Below, one piece after another: positions 34,212-46,038 of a stretch of DNA of 64,000 bases; within the stretch, counting starts at the first letter, position 1, and every line of letters begins with the position of its first letter. Origin of the DNA: Thermothelomyces thermophilus ATCC 42464 (Eukaryota; Ascomycota; Sordariomycetes; Sordariales; Chaetomiaceae); the NCBI RefSeq assembly GCF_000226095.1, contig NC_016472.1, positions 8,122,001-8,186,000 of the forward strand, in the 5' to 3' direction. The translations under genes and the position numbers were made by a program. The notes below the pieces were generated by a model, which made no database searches, was not told the DNA's origin, and saw only the letters and a list, made by a program, of their open reading frames with translations.

Positions 34212-34806
34212 CTACCGTATTAACTCCACCAACTTCCGCAGCTCAACCGCAGCCCGGTTCGGAGCACTCGGCGGCTTCTCCTCCCTCGCAATCGCATCAA
34301 ACCTCGCCAGCTGCGCCGCGCTCAGGTCATTGTTGAGAACCTGATGCCATGCAAAGTCCGGCGAGCTGAGCTTGTCAACACCCGTGGCGTGCTCGAAGTG
34401 CATCAGCTCAGCGTCACCTGTGACTTGCCAGCTACAAGACAAAGAAAACGGAAATTTGGGAGGTCAGCGCCAAGGAATGCGGCTCTCGATACAGCTTTGG
34501 AATCCATCAGGGATTGGCATACAGTTGGCCCGGCCCAGTGCCCATTTCGCTGGGAATGTGGGAGAAGAGGCACCAATGCTTGGGCTCGTTCTCGGCTTGG
34601 TGCTCTGCTACGACGGAGAGGTGGAAGCTGGTTTCTGAAGCCGAGGCCTTCAAGTTGTCATCGATGGCGGGTTCGACGGTGGTCCAATCGGTAAGCGGTT
34701 GAGTTTCCGAGTGTACGAGGTGCCATCGGAGTAGGAAATGAATCCTTGGCCGTTGCGAACGGCGTGGTTTGTGATGGTAATTACGGTTGTCATCAGCGTC
34801 TGGCAT
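34212..34806 (-). CDS. Short unknown fungal protein, possibly truncated
   Basis: Two exons, 34523-34806 and 34212-34431 in reading order, join in phase to 167 residues. The segments KHWCLFSHIPSEMGTGPGQL and WQVTGDAELMHFEHATGVDK, then SSPDFAWHQVLNNDLSAAQL, recall a family of short hypothetical fungal proteins of unknown function. In those, as I remember them, the part after APNRAAV continues into a longer conserved end with a Cys-Gln-Gly-Trp block. Here it stops after a short ELRKLVELIR, so the copy may be truncated or recently decayed. The intron (34432-34522) has donor gtatgc and acceptor ttgtag. The neighbourhood is AT-rich, consistent with an unstable locus. No function is proposed. Confidence 0.5.
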
Positions 34807-35845
34807 ATTGGTTTGTGCTTACCTTAGTTTGGTGCATCGAAGTTTTGATGTGCAGTGCTCAGGTGCGGTCCATTCAGAGCATAATAGTTCCCGTCTCGAT
34901 TCCTCTCAGGCAGCAATGCTCCTGCCCATTTTCTTCACTCGCTCATCAAATTCAGGTCTGTCTCATGAGGCCATCAAGGTACCTACGGTATGTTTCTCTC
35001 TGCCAATAATAGAACACAGAAAACCCCCAGAGCAGGCCGACGGTATGTCAACACTCGCGGCAAATTCCATATAATTAGTGATAAATGGATGTTTCGACTC
35101 GAATCCTTCCTCATCGCTTCGAAACTTGGTTTTACTTTGGGAATTCGGTTTATATTGATGGCAGTCGCGCAGATCCATCGTTTCAGGAGCCTTCTCCAAA
35201 GACCGATTACATGACAGTAAGTATTTTTCAACCCCCAGCTGGTTTACGAAACTCGTCAAAAGTAATAACGTCTTGAACAGTGCACATGTGCAGAAAGATA
35301 GAAACAAATGAAAACTAGGGGTCTACCCCTCTATAATCCATTTTTGAGGTCAGTGTCGCATTTACATGTAGCATTGTCATGCCTTTGTTAATATCAACCA
35401 CTGTTAACCCATGGATGATCGCCGATCTTCATTCAGGATGTTGCACAATTATCGAGACCACATGCGGGGTGCTATTCATCATCCGACGTACACGTTGAAG
35501 AACATCAAGTAATCCCCGAAAGCCGGTGTGTGCATTAGCCGGAATATTCCTCCCACAGCTCGGCCGCTTGTCCAACAATCTGCCGAAGGAGGAACCTAGC
35601 CCCGTTATCGCCGGGACCGGGAATTTAGCCCGGGCACCGCTAGCCGCGGTGGGCACACTACTTCCCCCGGCGGTGTCCATTGGCAGTGGAGCATAAGGAT
35701 GTCGTTTACCCATGGCAAGGTCTCTCTCTTGTTCATCTGCATGAACGTTCTCGCTCATCCCACTCTCCTCCGCCGCCCTCCCAGCCTCAAGCGGCGGTTC
35801 CCCTTGACCTCCCATGGGTGCACCTCAGGCTCGACGTAGTATAAC
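34807..35845. other. Intergenic upstream of the MFS gene
   Basis: Contains a 128-codon minus frame (35429-35815) without family resemblance. The rest looks non-coding. The right end holds the transporter promoter. Confidence 0.45.
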
Positions 35846-37880
35846 ATGTCGTCGACGCCTTCAACATACTGCCCTGAGCGGGCGGCACCTGAACCGGCCC
35901 AGGACAAGGACGAACCGGCAACCCTTCCATCGCCGAGCTCGGAGAACTCGGAGGTAAGCCATGCCGCCGTGGCTACCCAGGAGAACAACGAGAACCTGAC
36001 GTCCGGCCTTCCCTTTTCGAAAGCGCGATGTTTTGGCCTCGTGGCTACGTTGACGGGTGCCAGCTTCTTGAATGTGAGTGTGAGCCGGATTGTTTTGTTT
36101 CCCCCTCGAGCTTTTCTCTATCCCTCATTCCTCGCCCCCAATCATCCGCCTCCTTCCCACATTTCTCGCTGCTTGTTTTCTTCTCATAAGCGGAGATCTT
36201 GGTCACAGTTCTGGGTTAATTTTCTCTGCAGAGCATGTCAGGGCAAGCAGTGGTCATAATTCTCCCCACAATCGGCCGAGAGCTCGGTATCCCGGAGTCG
36301 CGGCTGCAGTGGGTCTTGTCAGCGTATTCACTCGCCTTTGGATGCTTTCTGCTCTTCTGGGGGCGAGTAGCCGATATCTACGGAAAACGCAAAATCTTCG
36401 TCGCCGGCTCGGCCTGGCTTGCTGCCACAACCCTTGTCAATCCCTTCTTGCCCAACGAGATCGCGTTTGATTTGTTTCGAGGTCTCCAAGGACTGGTAAG
36501 CAAGCCAGGCTTTGACCTGCCTTTGGTCCCTTCCCGTCCTGTAATTAACCAACTTTTTCCACGATCTAGGGTGCTGCTGCAAGCGTGCCGACGGCGATAG
36601 GAATTCTGGGCACAACATTTCCTCCCAGCAAGGCCAAGAACTATGCTTTCAGTTGTTACGGTAATTATGGGCATCTCTTTCGCTGCTTGTCTACTTCCTT
36701 TTACTCAGTTCTGCATTGTCAGGGGTGACAGTGCTGACGACAATGTCGTGAAACAGCTGCCGGCGCTCCGCTCGGTGCCGTGCTTGGAAATATACTTGGT
36801 GGCATCATCGCCGAGTACGTCTCTTGGAAATGGGTGTTTGTGGCAATAGCTCTGGCAGCTTTTGCCATTACTGCAGCTGGAGTATTCGTCATCCCGCCCT
36901 CTGAGCGCGCTGGCAGCGACGGTGGTGCCGAAAAGCCGTCCGTCGACTGGTTGGGGGCCGTCTTGATTACCGTCGGCCTGCTGGCTCTCCTCCTGGCCCT
37001 GACAGAAGGGAACGTCGTAGGATGGAGGACGCCGTGGATCTCCGTGGTTATCGTTGTATCCGTCATGCTCGTCGCCCTCTTCGCCTTTTGGCAGCACCAC
37101 CTCGAAAAGACGGGCAAAAGAGCGCCAATCTTGAAGGTGTCCAGCTTCCGAAACCCACAGTTCAGCGCCGCCATGGGCACCATGGCACTCTTTTTTAGCA
37201 GTTTCAACGGTTTTCTTGTGTACGCGACCTACTTCTACCAGGACTACCAGGGGCTCTCCCCGCTGAACACGACACTGCGGTTCCTACCCACCGGCATCAG
37301 CGGCTCCATCACGGCCGCCGTCGTCTCGCAGCTACTGGCGCGAGTGCCGACGTACCTCTTGCTGGCGTTCGGCAACGCCTCTGTGTCCCTCTCGGCGCTG
37401 CTCTTTGCAGTCCCCATCCCTCCAGAGACTACGTACTGGGCCTGGTCATTCCCGGCCATGATGATCTCGGTTTTTGGAGCCGATACGACGTGGCCGTGCC
37501 TGGTTCTCTTCACCAGCCACTCACTGCCGCCCCAAGACCAGGCTCTCGGAGGTGCGCTCGTCAACGCAATGGGCCAGGTCGGCCGAGCCATTGGGCTGGC
37601 GGTAGCGACGGCGATCCAGACGGCAGTCATGTCCACTGAGAGAGGAGTGAGCGTGGAGGAGGCAGGCTCTGTCCAAGTGGGTGATCGGGCTTCGCTGCTG
37701 GGCCTTCGGGCCGCCGAGTGGTGGAACTTTGGGCTGGGCATTAGCGCGCTGGCCGTGGTGTTGGTTGCGTTTAGAGGGACTGGGATCGTGGGGAAGGCTG
37801 GAGTCGCAAAGCCAAGTGACTCGGAAGGGCCGGAACTTCCAGCAGAGGGCCGCAAGCAAGAACAAGCTGCCGCCAGCTAA
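35846..37880 (+). CDS. MFS transporter, DHA2 (14-spanner) type
   Basis: Proton-coupled drug/metabolite exporter of the plasma membrane, most like the fungal DHA2 group (yeast Atr1/Azr1 relatives). Exons: 35846-36073, 36232-36495, 36570-36660 and 36757-37880 (568 residues). A ~60-residue polar N-terminus precedes the first membrane helix (FGLVATLTGASFLN). Motif A appears as GRVADIYGKRKIFVAG after helix 2. Helix 5 shows the antiporter-type glycines in APLGAVLGNILGGIIAEYVS. More than ten further helices follow, for example AVLITVGLLALLLALTEG and WISVVIVVSVMLVALFAF. The C-terminal tail is polar. Substrate cannot be read from sequence. No biosynthetic cluster surrounds it. Confidence 0.88.
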
Positions 37881-39035
37881 GTGCAAGACATACACTCTTC
37901 CCCGTGTCCTCCCCGGTGCCTCACGCGCAGCGCGTTCGTGTTGCAGGCTCGCACAGCAAGCTGGCTACCTGCGGTGTTGAACTGACGGGATTTCAGCAGC
38001 AATATTGGAGCCTGATGGGGTCAAGCCGGTATGTACATACTAGGTAAAGGACAATAGGGGTTGAACCCCAGAAACAAAAAACCCGCTAATTCTATCTATG
38101 GGTGGGGACATGAGGGTGCGAGCTCAAGACAAATGATCCAGTCACCCGTTTGCACAATCTTCCACCATCAGACTATCCATAGAGCTGAGGTTTACCGCCT
38201 GAACGCCAGGCTTTATTTTCGAGAGCTCATCCCGCTACCCTTTCATTCTTCCTTGGGCTCGTGGCCGAGCTGCGAGCATCCAAGCCGATGTTACTTGTGA
38301 TTACCTCGGGCGTTATCTCATACCTTGTTCGACGCAATTCCGAGGACGCTGTCATCCAAGCGACTGATTTTATGTTCATTAGCTGCCAAGGCGTCGAGAA
38401 GTTCACAGATACCGATCCTTTCGCCATTCGCCAAGGAACACCGGAGTTCATCAACCCGGAATCCACGCGCAGATTCCCGTCGCTGCAGTTCTTGGGGGCC
38501 GTCCCTAGCCAACCAAATCGGTCCTGGTTGTGAGTGTGGCTCGCCATATACGGCCAATTTTAGGTTTGCCGTCCCTTTTTTGGTCTGGGAACTGCCGAGT
38601 AATTAACTCGGATTGTTTGATTCGTCGATTCCTCGGAGGCACGAGTCCGTTGCCAAGCACAACCAGTGATGATGATATCTGAAAATATGTACGGTGACTT
38701 GCACCCCACAAACTTAATTAGTAGAACGGTATATTGGAGTCGCCGTTCGGACGATAATGGGGAGCCTGGAGTCCCTCCGCTCTGTCGTAGGAGGATATGG
38801 AACGCCTCATGGATGGTGAACGCCAAGCTGGGACTTGGAGCAGCCGAGCCCAACCCCCTCTTCTCAGGGCTAGAGCAAAGCCAAGGGGTCTGTATCCTGG
38901 CTTTCGTATAAAACGACCTACTGCTTGTGCCACTTCGTCGCCTAGACCCGGCCCAAGTGAGACGGTCTATCTTTCTGGAGTAAACACCGTTCCGCGTAAC
39001 AACCGATTTTGGCGCTGGCCCCCAGATAATTAAAG
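37881..39035. other. Intergenic upstream of the LPMO gene
   Basis: No gene supported. Overlapping short frames on both strands between 38060 and 38930 have no family resemblance, and some start only at GTG or TTG. The right end contains the AA9 promoter; no CreA or cellulase-regulator site was confidently placed. Confidence 0.45.
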
Positions 39036-40135
39036 ATGAGATATTACTTCCTCCAGCTCGCCGCGGCCGCGGCCTTTGCCGTGAACAGCGCGGCCGGTCA
39101 CTACATCTTCCAGCAGTTCGCGACGGGCGGGACCAAGTACCCGCCCTGGAAGTACATCCGGCGCAACACCAACCCGGACTGGCTGCAGAACGGGCCGGTG
39201 ACGGACCTGTCGTCGACCGACCTGCGCTGCAACGTGGGCGGGCAGGTCAGCAACGGGACCGAGACCATCACCTTGGACGCCGGCGACGAGTTCAGCTTCA
39301 TCCTCGACACGCCCGTCTACCATGCCGGCCCCACCTCGCTCTACATGTCCAAGGCGCCCGGAGCTGTGGCCGACTACGACGGCGGCGGGGCCTGGTTCAA
39401 GATCTACGACTGGGGTCCGTCGGGGACGAGCTGGACGTTGAGTGGTACGTGTGCCATTATGATTGCTTTTCTTATCGTCATTATCATCATTATCATCATT
39501 ATCATTATCATTATCATTGTTGTTAATTATTACTACTGGTGTTGTTGTTCTTGCTATTGTGCTGGTTCTCTTGGCGGAGTAATTATTATTATTCTTCTGA
39601 CCCCGTCTATCCAGGCACGTACACTCAGAGAATTCCCAAGTGCATCCCTGACGGCGAGTACCTCCTCCGCATCCAGCAGATCGGGCTCCACAACCCCGGC
39701 GCCGCGCCACAGGTACGATCCTTGGTTCCCCGTGATTTTCCAGGCTTGCTTCCTCTTGCGCACCGTCAACTGACACGGGACAAAAAGTTCTACATCAGCT
39801 GCGCCCAAGTCAAGGTCGTCGATGGCGGCAGCACCAATCCGACCCCGACCGCCCAGATTCCGGGAGCCTTCCACAGCAACGACCCTGGCTTGACTGTCAA
39901 TGTAAGTAAGCTCGGCCTCATGCTTCCTCAAGAACTGAACCAGCAACGGCCCTGCGCTGCTAGATGGATCTGAATGTAGTCAGGTAATTACTGACGACTG
40001 CCTGCAGATCTACAACGACCCTCTCACCAACTACGTCGTCCCGGGACCTAGAGTTGTAAGTCTCTCTTGATGCTCTCCGTTGATGGTCGCGCCTTGCTGA
40101 TGTCATCGAAGTTCTCTTGCTAGTCGCACTGGTAG
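39036..40135 (+). CDS. AA9 lytic polysaccharide monooxygenase (secreted)
   Basis: Copper enzyme that oxidatively cleaves cellulose or related glucans outside the cell. Exons: 39036-39444, 39615-39712, 39788-39901, 40008-40055 and 40124-40135 (226 residues). The signal peptide is [20 protein letters not shown] plus G21, leaving His22 as residue 1 of the mature enzyme (HYIFQQF), half of the histidine brace. The second copper histidine is H96 in [12 protein letters not shown] and the axial tyrosine is Y171 in PQFYISCAQ. The product ends GPRVSHW with no cellulose-binding module. Intron 1 (170 nt) carries an ATC/ATT microsatellite. The last exon is only 12 nt. The sequence closely recalls AA9 enzymes of thermophilic Chaetomiaceae. 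Confidence 0.93.
39470..39522 (+). repeat. ATC/ATT microsatellite in LPMO intron 1
   Basis: Imperfect trinucleotide run of cat, tat, cat and ttg units inside the first intron. Confidence 0.7.
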
Positions 40136-40471
40136 AGGATCATTGGCAGGATGAGTGTGTCGCAAGCGATTCTGACAATATGACTATTACCTACTTGTGA
40201 CATCCGAGTTAGTTATAATCCAAGTAATTACCCGCAGATCCGCCGTTCCACCAACTCTGTTTCTCCGCTAAGGCCGAATCGCAAGCTGCCTGTGACACAT
40301 CGTGCCGCATTCACAGAAAGAGCACCACCTTCTCTCCCCATTCTTCTGTTCGGGTTCTCGAAGGTATCAAGTATCTATATATTTATATACATGCGTTAGG
40401 GTAAATGGAGAAGCCCCACCATGACTTCCTCAGATGTGTTTCGGTGACCGCTGGCCGACTCAACATTCCGA
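40136..40471. terminator. Convergent 3-prime region, LPMO and secreted protein
   Basis: 336 bp between two convergent genes. An AT-rich tatatatttatatac at 40375-40391 could serve in 3-prime end formation. No gene is seen. Confidence 0.4.
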
Positions 40472-41149
40472 TCACACAAATTGCCGCAGCCAGCGCCGGT
40501 CCCGAGAGACTTGATGCCAGACAGTGCCGTTCCCGAATGGGTGCGATGTGTGCCATCTACCATTGTCGTAAGTACTGGTGATGATGCTGGCACTGACCCG
40601 GGTGCTGGTGGATCCCGTCTGAAGGGGGGCTTTAGCTGAAGCGGACGATGGCCTTGACACCGATGTAGTTGGAGATGGTGAGGCGATTGGCGGTATCGAC
40701 GATGTTGTGTCGATTCCACTGGTGGAAGGTGTCGAAGTGTTCGAGGCAGTCGTCGTGAGGCTTGTCGGAGCCGGCCCGATGTCGACGACCCTGATCGTTT
40801 TGGTGACGACGACAGTCTCGGTAACGCGTTCTGTAGTTGGATGCGGCGTGACGTAGACGGTCCGGAAGGATGTCTCTTGGGGCAGGGTCTTGATTACGGT
40901 GACCGTCACAGGATCCCTTCCCGAGCCCCCGTGCCCCGGACCAAGGCCGGAGCCCGACCCACCGGAACCCCCGGATTCGCCGGATCCACCCGGACCCGAT
41001 CCGCCATCGATGGGCACTACCGAGTAGGTCGCCCTTGCGCCGAGGTGTTGCGACCCAGCTTGTCGCTGCTCATTGGTGGGCAAGGACAAGCATGGCAGTG
41101 CCAAGAGAGAGGACACCAAAAAAAGGGCAGTTGCCCGGCCAAAGAGCAT
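40472..41149 (-). CDS. Secreted Ser/Thr- and Gly-rich protein
   Basis: Single-exon protein of 225 residues. MLFGRATALFLVSSLLALPC is a clear signal peptide. A Gly/Ser tract follows (GSGPGGSGESGGSGGSGSGL), then a Thr/Val segment with TVTVIKTLPQET and RVTETVVVTKTIRV, and a Ser/Thr/Pro-rich region suited to O-glycosylation. The end is RWLRQFV, with no GPI-anchor signal. Such proteins are usually cell-wall or secreted; no enzyme domain is visible. The frame continues upstream to 41296 but the signal peptide sets the start at 41149. It is convergent to the AA9 gene, so the two are not co-transcribed. Confidence 0.72.
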   Translation of the reverse strand: MLFGRATALFLVSSLLALPCLSLPTNEQRQAGSQHLGARATYSVVPIDGGSGPGGSGESGGSGGSGSGLGPGHGGSGRDPVTVTVIKTLPQETSFRTVYVTPHPTTERVTETVVVTKTIRVVDIGPAPTSLTTTASNTSTPSTSGIDTTSSIPPIASPSPTTSVSRPSSASAKAPLQTGSTSTRVSASIITSTYDNGRWHTSHPFGNGTVWHQVSRDRRWLRQFV

Positions 41150-42276
41150 CTTGACACACGCTATTCCTCCTGTTGAAAGCAACCGATGACGGGATGCTAT
41201 GACGGAGAGCGAGGCCTTGATTTGCTGCAGGGGTGCAACACACGGAAGGGATGGACGGATAGCGACATGAAGAAAAGTCAGGGAATGATCATCCAAGGCA
41301 TTAAATCATTCTAGGGCTGGGAAATCAAGATGGCTGGATTCCTTGAAGACCGTTCTGGACTCGAGTCTTGTCTGTGTGCAGTGTAACGGACGAGGGAGCT
41401 CAATGACCGAAAACAAAAAATCGGGTGGTTGAGGTTGGAGCCCCGCTAATAGGCGCTGAACTTGCCCCACCACAAGCACCCAGCCTCCCGTAGCAGACTT
41501 CCCCCTCGCCCGCCCATCCAAAACAGCTTTAAGATGTATTCCGTATTCTTCTTCAGGAAAGTGCTTTTTCCTCGCTCTTACCAATCAATGGCAACAACCC
41601 CAGGTTACGCCTCTTAGCAGGGGTTTGAAAATACTTGTGTGGAGATGTGCCTGGCTGAGGCACCCCCATTGCCCCCACTAAGGCTTCTAGATTTCCCCGA
41701 AGTTACCTCCTTCACACAAATGACAAGATGTCCTTTTTTCCTCGTACCCAAGCGGATGGCTTACCTCATTGAAGCCTCTTTCAAATTCAGGCACTTCTGC
41801 CAAGTGCTGTTTCCAATTTTTTTCACGTAGATGTTCGAGAGAACTGCCCGATCTAGCCGCTTGGCGGCCGCTAACTGGCGGAGAGTCGACCTCGGCGCCA
41901 AAGGCTGAGCCACACTATGACAGCACTGCCCGGGGCGGCCTCGTGGCCAGCACTCGTCAGCGTCGGCGCGAGGGGCGCGACTGGATCAGATGATATTAGG
42001 TCCCAGATTCGGCACCTGATTTATACCTCGAGGATCCGTGATGCTTATCTTTGTTGTCTGCCAATCTCGAACGCACAAGTGCTGGGACGAAAACTGGTTT
42101 TCCTCCACTACACTACAGGAGCTGCCCCTCCCCCGCTCTCCCACCCGAGAACGCCGAGCCACACTCTTCCAGTGTACAATTGACTTGTGGAACGAGCGAC
42201 TGCCCGAACCTCCAGAAACTTTGAAAAGATAAGGCTGAGTACAACTCAGATCGCGCGCGAATCATCGTTTCCTGAG
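41150..42276. promoter_or_regulatory. Divergent intergenic region upstream of annexin
   Basis: 1.1 kb between divergent starts (secreted protein leftward, annexin rightward). A leftward frame at 41306-41584 shows no family features. No convincing motif. Confidence 0.45.
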
Positions 42277-43940
42277 ATGTCTTACCCCGGCTACCCGCCG
42301 TACGGCCGTGAGTATCGCATCGCGGCCCGATTACCGAGCTGATGCAACCAAGAAGGTGACTTTGACTGACGAAATCGAACCAGAGCCGCCTCCCCCGCAA
42401 GGGGGATACTACCAGCAACAACCACCTCCTCCCCAGCCGTACGGCGCGCCTCCGCCTGCTCAAGGTCAATACTACCAGCAGCCTCCTCAGGGCTATGGTC
42501 AGCCCCCGCCTCAGCAGTACGGAGCCCCAACACCTCAACCTTACGGCGCTCCATCTCCCCAACCATACGGAGCTCCATCTCCCCAACCATACGGAGCTCC
42601 ACCACCTCCTCAACCCTACGGCGCCGCTCCCCCTCCCGGTCCTCCACCCAGTCAGTACTACCCGCCTGCACCTCAAGGAGTTTACGGGGCGCCGCCGCCG
42701 CCACAGCAGCAGCAGCCGTACGGCGCGCAGCCAGGCTACGGGCAACCCCCTCCTCCGCAGCCGTACGGCCAGCCCGCTCCCCAACCATACCAGCCGTACG
42801 GGCAACATTACCCGCCGACCCCTCCCTCCCTCGGATACGGGCCTCCTCAGATCATAGCATGGAGCGGCGACGAGGATGCAAGGGCTCTGAGGTCGGCCAT
42901 GAAAGGATTCGGCACAGACGAGAAGACGCTGATCCGTATTCTGTCGAATAAGGACCCCCTACAGATCAACATGATACGCGACGCCTATGCGAGGATCCAC
43001 CGGCGTGACCTCGTGGCAGACATCAAGAGTGAAACCAGCGGCTGGTTCGAGGCAGGGCTCGTCTCCCTCGCCCGCGGCCCGCTTCTCAGCGATGTCTACC
43101 TGCTCCGCGAGGCCCTGTCCGGCATCGGGACCAAGGAGAAGGCGCTCAACGACGTGCTGCTGGGGCGGTCCAACGCGGATATCAACGCCATCAAGAGCGA
43201 GTACCACCGGGTCTTCCACCGACGGCTGGAGGACGACGTGCGGAGCGACCTGAGCATGAAGACCGAGAGGCATTTCATGATTGTCCTCCAGGCACAGAGA
43301 GCCGAGGATTCGGCGCCCGTCGTGAAGGCTGACATCGACCGGGACATCAACGACCTGTACAACGCCACCGAGGGCAAGATTGGGACGGACGAGATCAAGG
43401 TGTGCAGCATCCTGAGCACGAGGAACGACAACCAGCTCCGCGCTATCGCGTACGAGTACCAGCAAAAGTTTGCGCGCAACCTGGAGGACGTCATCCGCAA
43501 GGTGAGGAGGGGAATCGATTCCCAGATCACACGGCACGGGATCGGCCCGGAAACTTGCCCTAGCTAACCCAAGTTGGATCAAAACAGGAATTCTCGGGCC
43601 ACATGGAGGACGCCCTGCTGTTCCAGTTGCGCAACGCGATCGACAAGTACATGCACCATGCGACACTACTCGAAGATGCCATGGCTGGCGCCGGCACCAA
43701 GGACTATCTCCTCATCAGCCGTGTTATTCGCTACCGTATGTTCCCCGGGGTGTCTTCCTCTGCTGGTTGGTCGCGCTGCTAACCATGTCTCCCTGTCTAG
43801 ATTGGGACCGCAACCACATGGCCAACGTTCGCGGAGCGTACGAGAGGCGGTACCGACGCAGCCTGGCGTCGAGGATCAAGGGAGAGACGAGCGGCGACTA
43901 TGAGCGGCTGATGCTGGCATGTATTGGGGAGCGTGTCTAA
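42277..43940 (+). CDS. Annexin with Pro/Gln/Tyr-rich N-terminus
   Basis: Calcium-dependent phospholipid-binding protein. Exons: 42277-42307, 42384-43501, 43588-43735 and 43801-43940 (478 residues). Residues 1 to about 160 are a low-complexity tail built on repeats such as QPYGAPSPQPYGAP, similar to the tails of annexin VII/XI. The four annexin repeats follow: GFGTDEKTLIRIL, GIGTKEKALNDVLLG, GKIGTDEIKVCSILS and GAGTKDYLLISRVI. The GxGTD calcium loop is kept in repeats 1 and 3; in 2 and 4 the Asp is Lys. The first exon codes only ten residues plus one base. Filamentous fungi carry one to three annexins; the exact orthologue is not assigned. Confidence 0.92.
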
Positions 43941-46038
43941 GCAGGCGGGAACCAACGTTTCAATTTTTCTTTTTTTTTTTTTTTTTGACTCTCGCGACAT
44001 GAGGTCCTCCTGCCTCTTCCTGATTCTTGGTCTCTCTCGGAACTGGTTGATCGTCCGAAAATCAGACTCACGTAGAGTTGCACGAGAAGCGACGCACCTG
44101 ACCACGCGTCCAGTAGTACCTTGATATAATTACATATTATGAAATTTTTAAAACACGGACAAATAATGGTAAACCATCGAGCAGCCTATCCGATCCCCGG
44201 ACCGCGTTGTGCTCCCGGGGTGCCTTGACGCATTTACCCGCGCGTGGCGGGAGTTTGAGAGCAACATTCATTCCACAGGGACCCACACTCCTTTGAGCTG
44301 CAAGGCTCCCGGTAACTATGTATGTATGTACTGTACTTGGTAATCCAGGTAAGCAGGATCTGCTGTGTACAGGGCGAATTCCTTTTCTGGTCTTGCTTAT
44401 TCCTCTTTCTTGCTTTTTCTTCGAGACAGTAAAAAGGGCGGTTGGCGGCAGGGCTCCGAGGCTCCCTCTCACTGCGACGGAATATAATTAGCGACATGCA
44501 TCAGGGCCGAGCCAACCAACATCGGAAGCATCGGCCAACAATACCAACGGCGTCCCCAAATTTTCGTCTTACCAGTCGCATGAAGTACTACAGAGTTAGA
44601 CGGTTGGCCGCAGACCGCAGGCCACACAGGCAAACAATGCCCGCATGCATCCAATCAATGCAGCGTGTTTAGGCTCGGGCAGGAAAGCTCGGCATAGCGT
44701 TCGCAGCAGCATGAATGAAGGGAGAATGTGCGTACACACATACAGTACAGTACACACACTACTTATACTTCGTAATCCGTATCCGTATTCCTGACGCAGT
44801 ACACAGTACGGACGTATATACGGACGTACTCTGTATCCTTACTCCAGATCCGTAACCAGTCCGGGCCGAGTCTCCCGGTGGCGCTTCCGTCTTCATTTTC
44901 CGCCCACAAGTTGGTTTTGGGGATCTGGTAGCCCAAAGAGTAGCTTGAGTCGCAGCAGCCAGGCAACATCACCCGCAGATTCCAAAGACCATAGCACGCA
45001 TCTTATCGCGGAACGCCGTCTCAGCATGCGAGAACTCACGTTACGGAGAGAAATCCTCATCAGCCATTTCAATCAGCTGCGTTAGTCGGTCCACTATGCA
45101 CTGTGCATCCATGATGTATGTACGGATTACATACGTCCGTAGACCTTGCAGAACTGGAGAAATGGAACGTTGGTTATTCGTATTACTACGGATTACTTTC
45201 GGTACTTTCGGGCTTGCGCCAGGCCGGGCGGAGACGAGCTCAGCAAGGCCTAGTGTAACTAGTTACCTGATGTACTGTAATTCGTACTCCGTAACTAGCG
45301 CGCTAACGATTGGTAGCGCATTCTTGCAAGTTCGAAAGAGGAAAGTGGGGCCTCCAATGTGAGAAAACCGTCGAAACTGTGGAGCTCGGCCCGGCGCCAG
45401 AAGAGTCAGCAAAGTATTCGTAATTCGTTAGCACATCTACCATCTCTTGGGGGAAGTTGGTCAGATTGGATGACAAGGTTTAATTAAGTTTGTTAATTTC
45501 TATTAAACGAGCTGGTACCCCCATTTACCCGAAAAAGTTTTGCGGGACAGAAGAAGGGGGTTTAGCAGCACTACCCTGTTTTAGCTTAACGTTAGTCGTA
45601 CTTTTCTTGCTTTTACTTTCTTACAAGCCGCCGAACAACCCTGAACCGTTTCTTACGCCGCAAGCCAGCTGCAATCCCTCCAAGATCGGCCAAGAGCCTT
45701 TCTCTCACAGGGCCGGTCGTCGACTTGGGCGTGCGCGAGTTTGCTCAGCCTCTTGCCTGTTTCTACCACGCTCGGGTACCACTTCCGGGTCCCGTAAGTC
45801 CCGTTCAGCTGCCCTTGCCCGGGGTCAAGGTCCTGGTTTCCAGGGCCAAGAAGCGCGCGAGTTCGATCACCCTGCAGTCGCGAAGGCCAACCTTGAACCT
45901 GCCCTCCCGCCCAAGAAGGCCTAGGCAGGCGAAGTTTGGCTGCCGAGGTCGCGCCGTAGAGCTAACAACCTCTGCTCCGAGTCTGACGAGCCACTTGAGC
46001 GACACGGAAGGGGGAGGCGACACCACCAAATTGTCACA
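43941..46038. other. Intergenic, 2.1 kb, with repeated GTAC/CCGTA words
   Basis: No gene supported. From about 44.7 to 45.3 kb the sequence is crowded with words such as cgtaatccgta, gtacggac and tacgtccgta, including a copy of the 15-bp dispersed motif at 45116-45130 (minus). The right 600 bp is leader for the zinc-finger gene. Confidence 0.55.
45116..45130 (-). repeat. Dispersed 15-bp motif GTAATCCGTACATAC
   Basis: Plus strand reads gtatgtacggattac. Identical copies at 54755-54769 and 55584-55598, partial copy at 55411-55423. Confidence 0.8.

Noticed and set aside
35429-35815. 128-codon minus frame upstream of the MFS gene
   Set aside because: Has an ATG but no family resemblance or supporting splice pattern; probably chance in GC-rich DNA.
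38261-38911. Small frames upstream of the LPMO gene
   Set aside because: One starts at GTG only, others overlap on both strands, and none resembles a protein family.
45490-45924. 144-codon frame before the zinc-finger gene
   Set aside because: No family resemblance; lies in the probable leader of the downstream gene, and another frame overlaps it.
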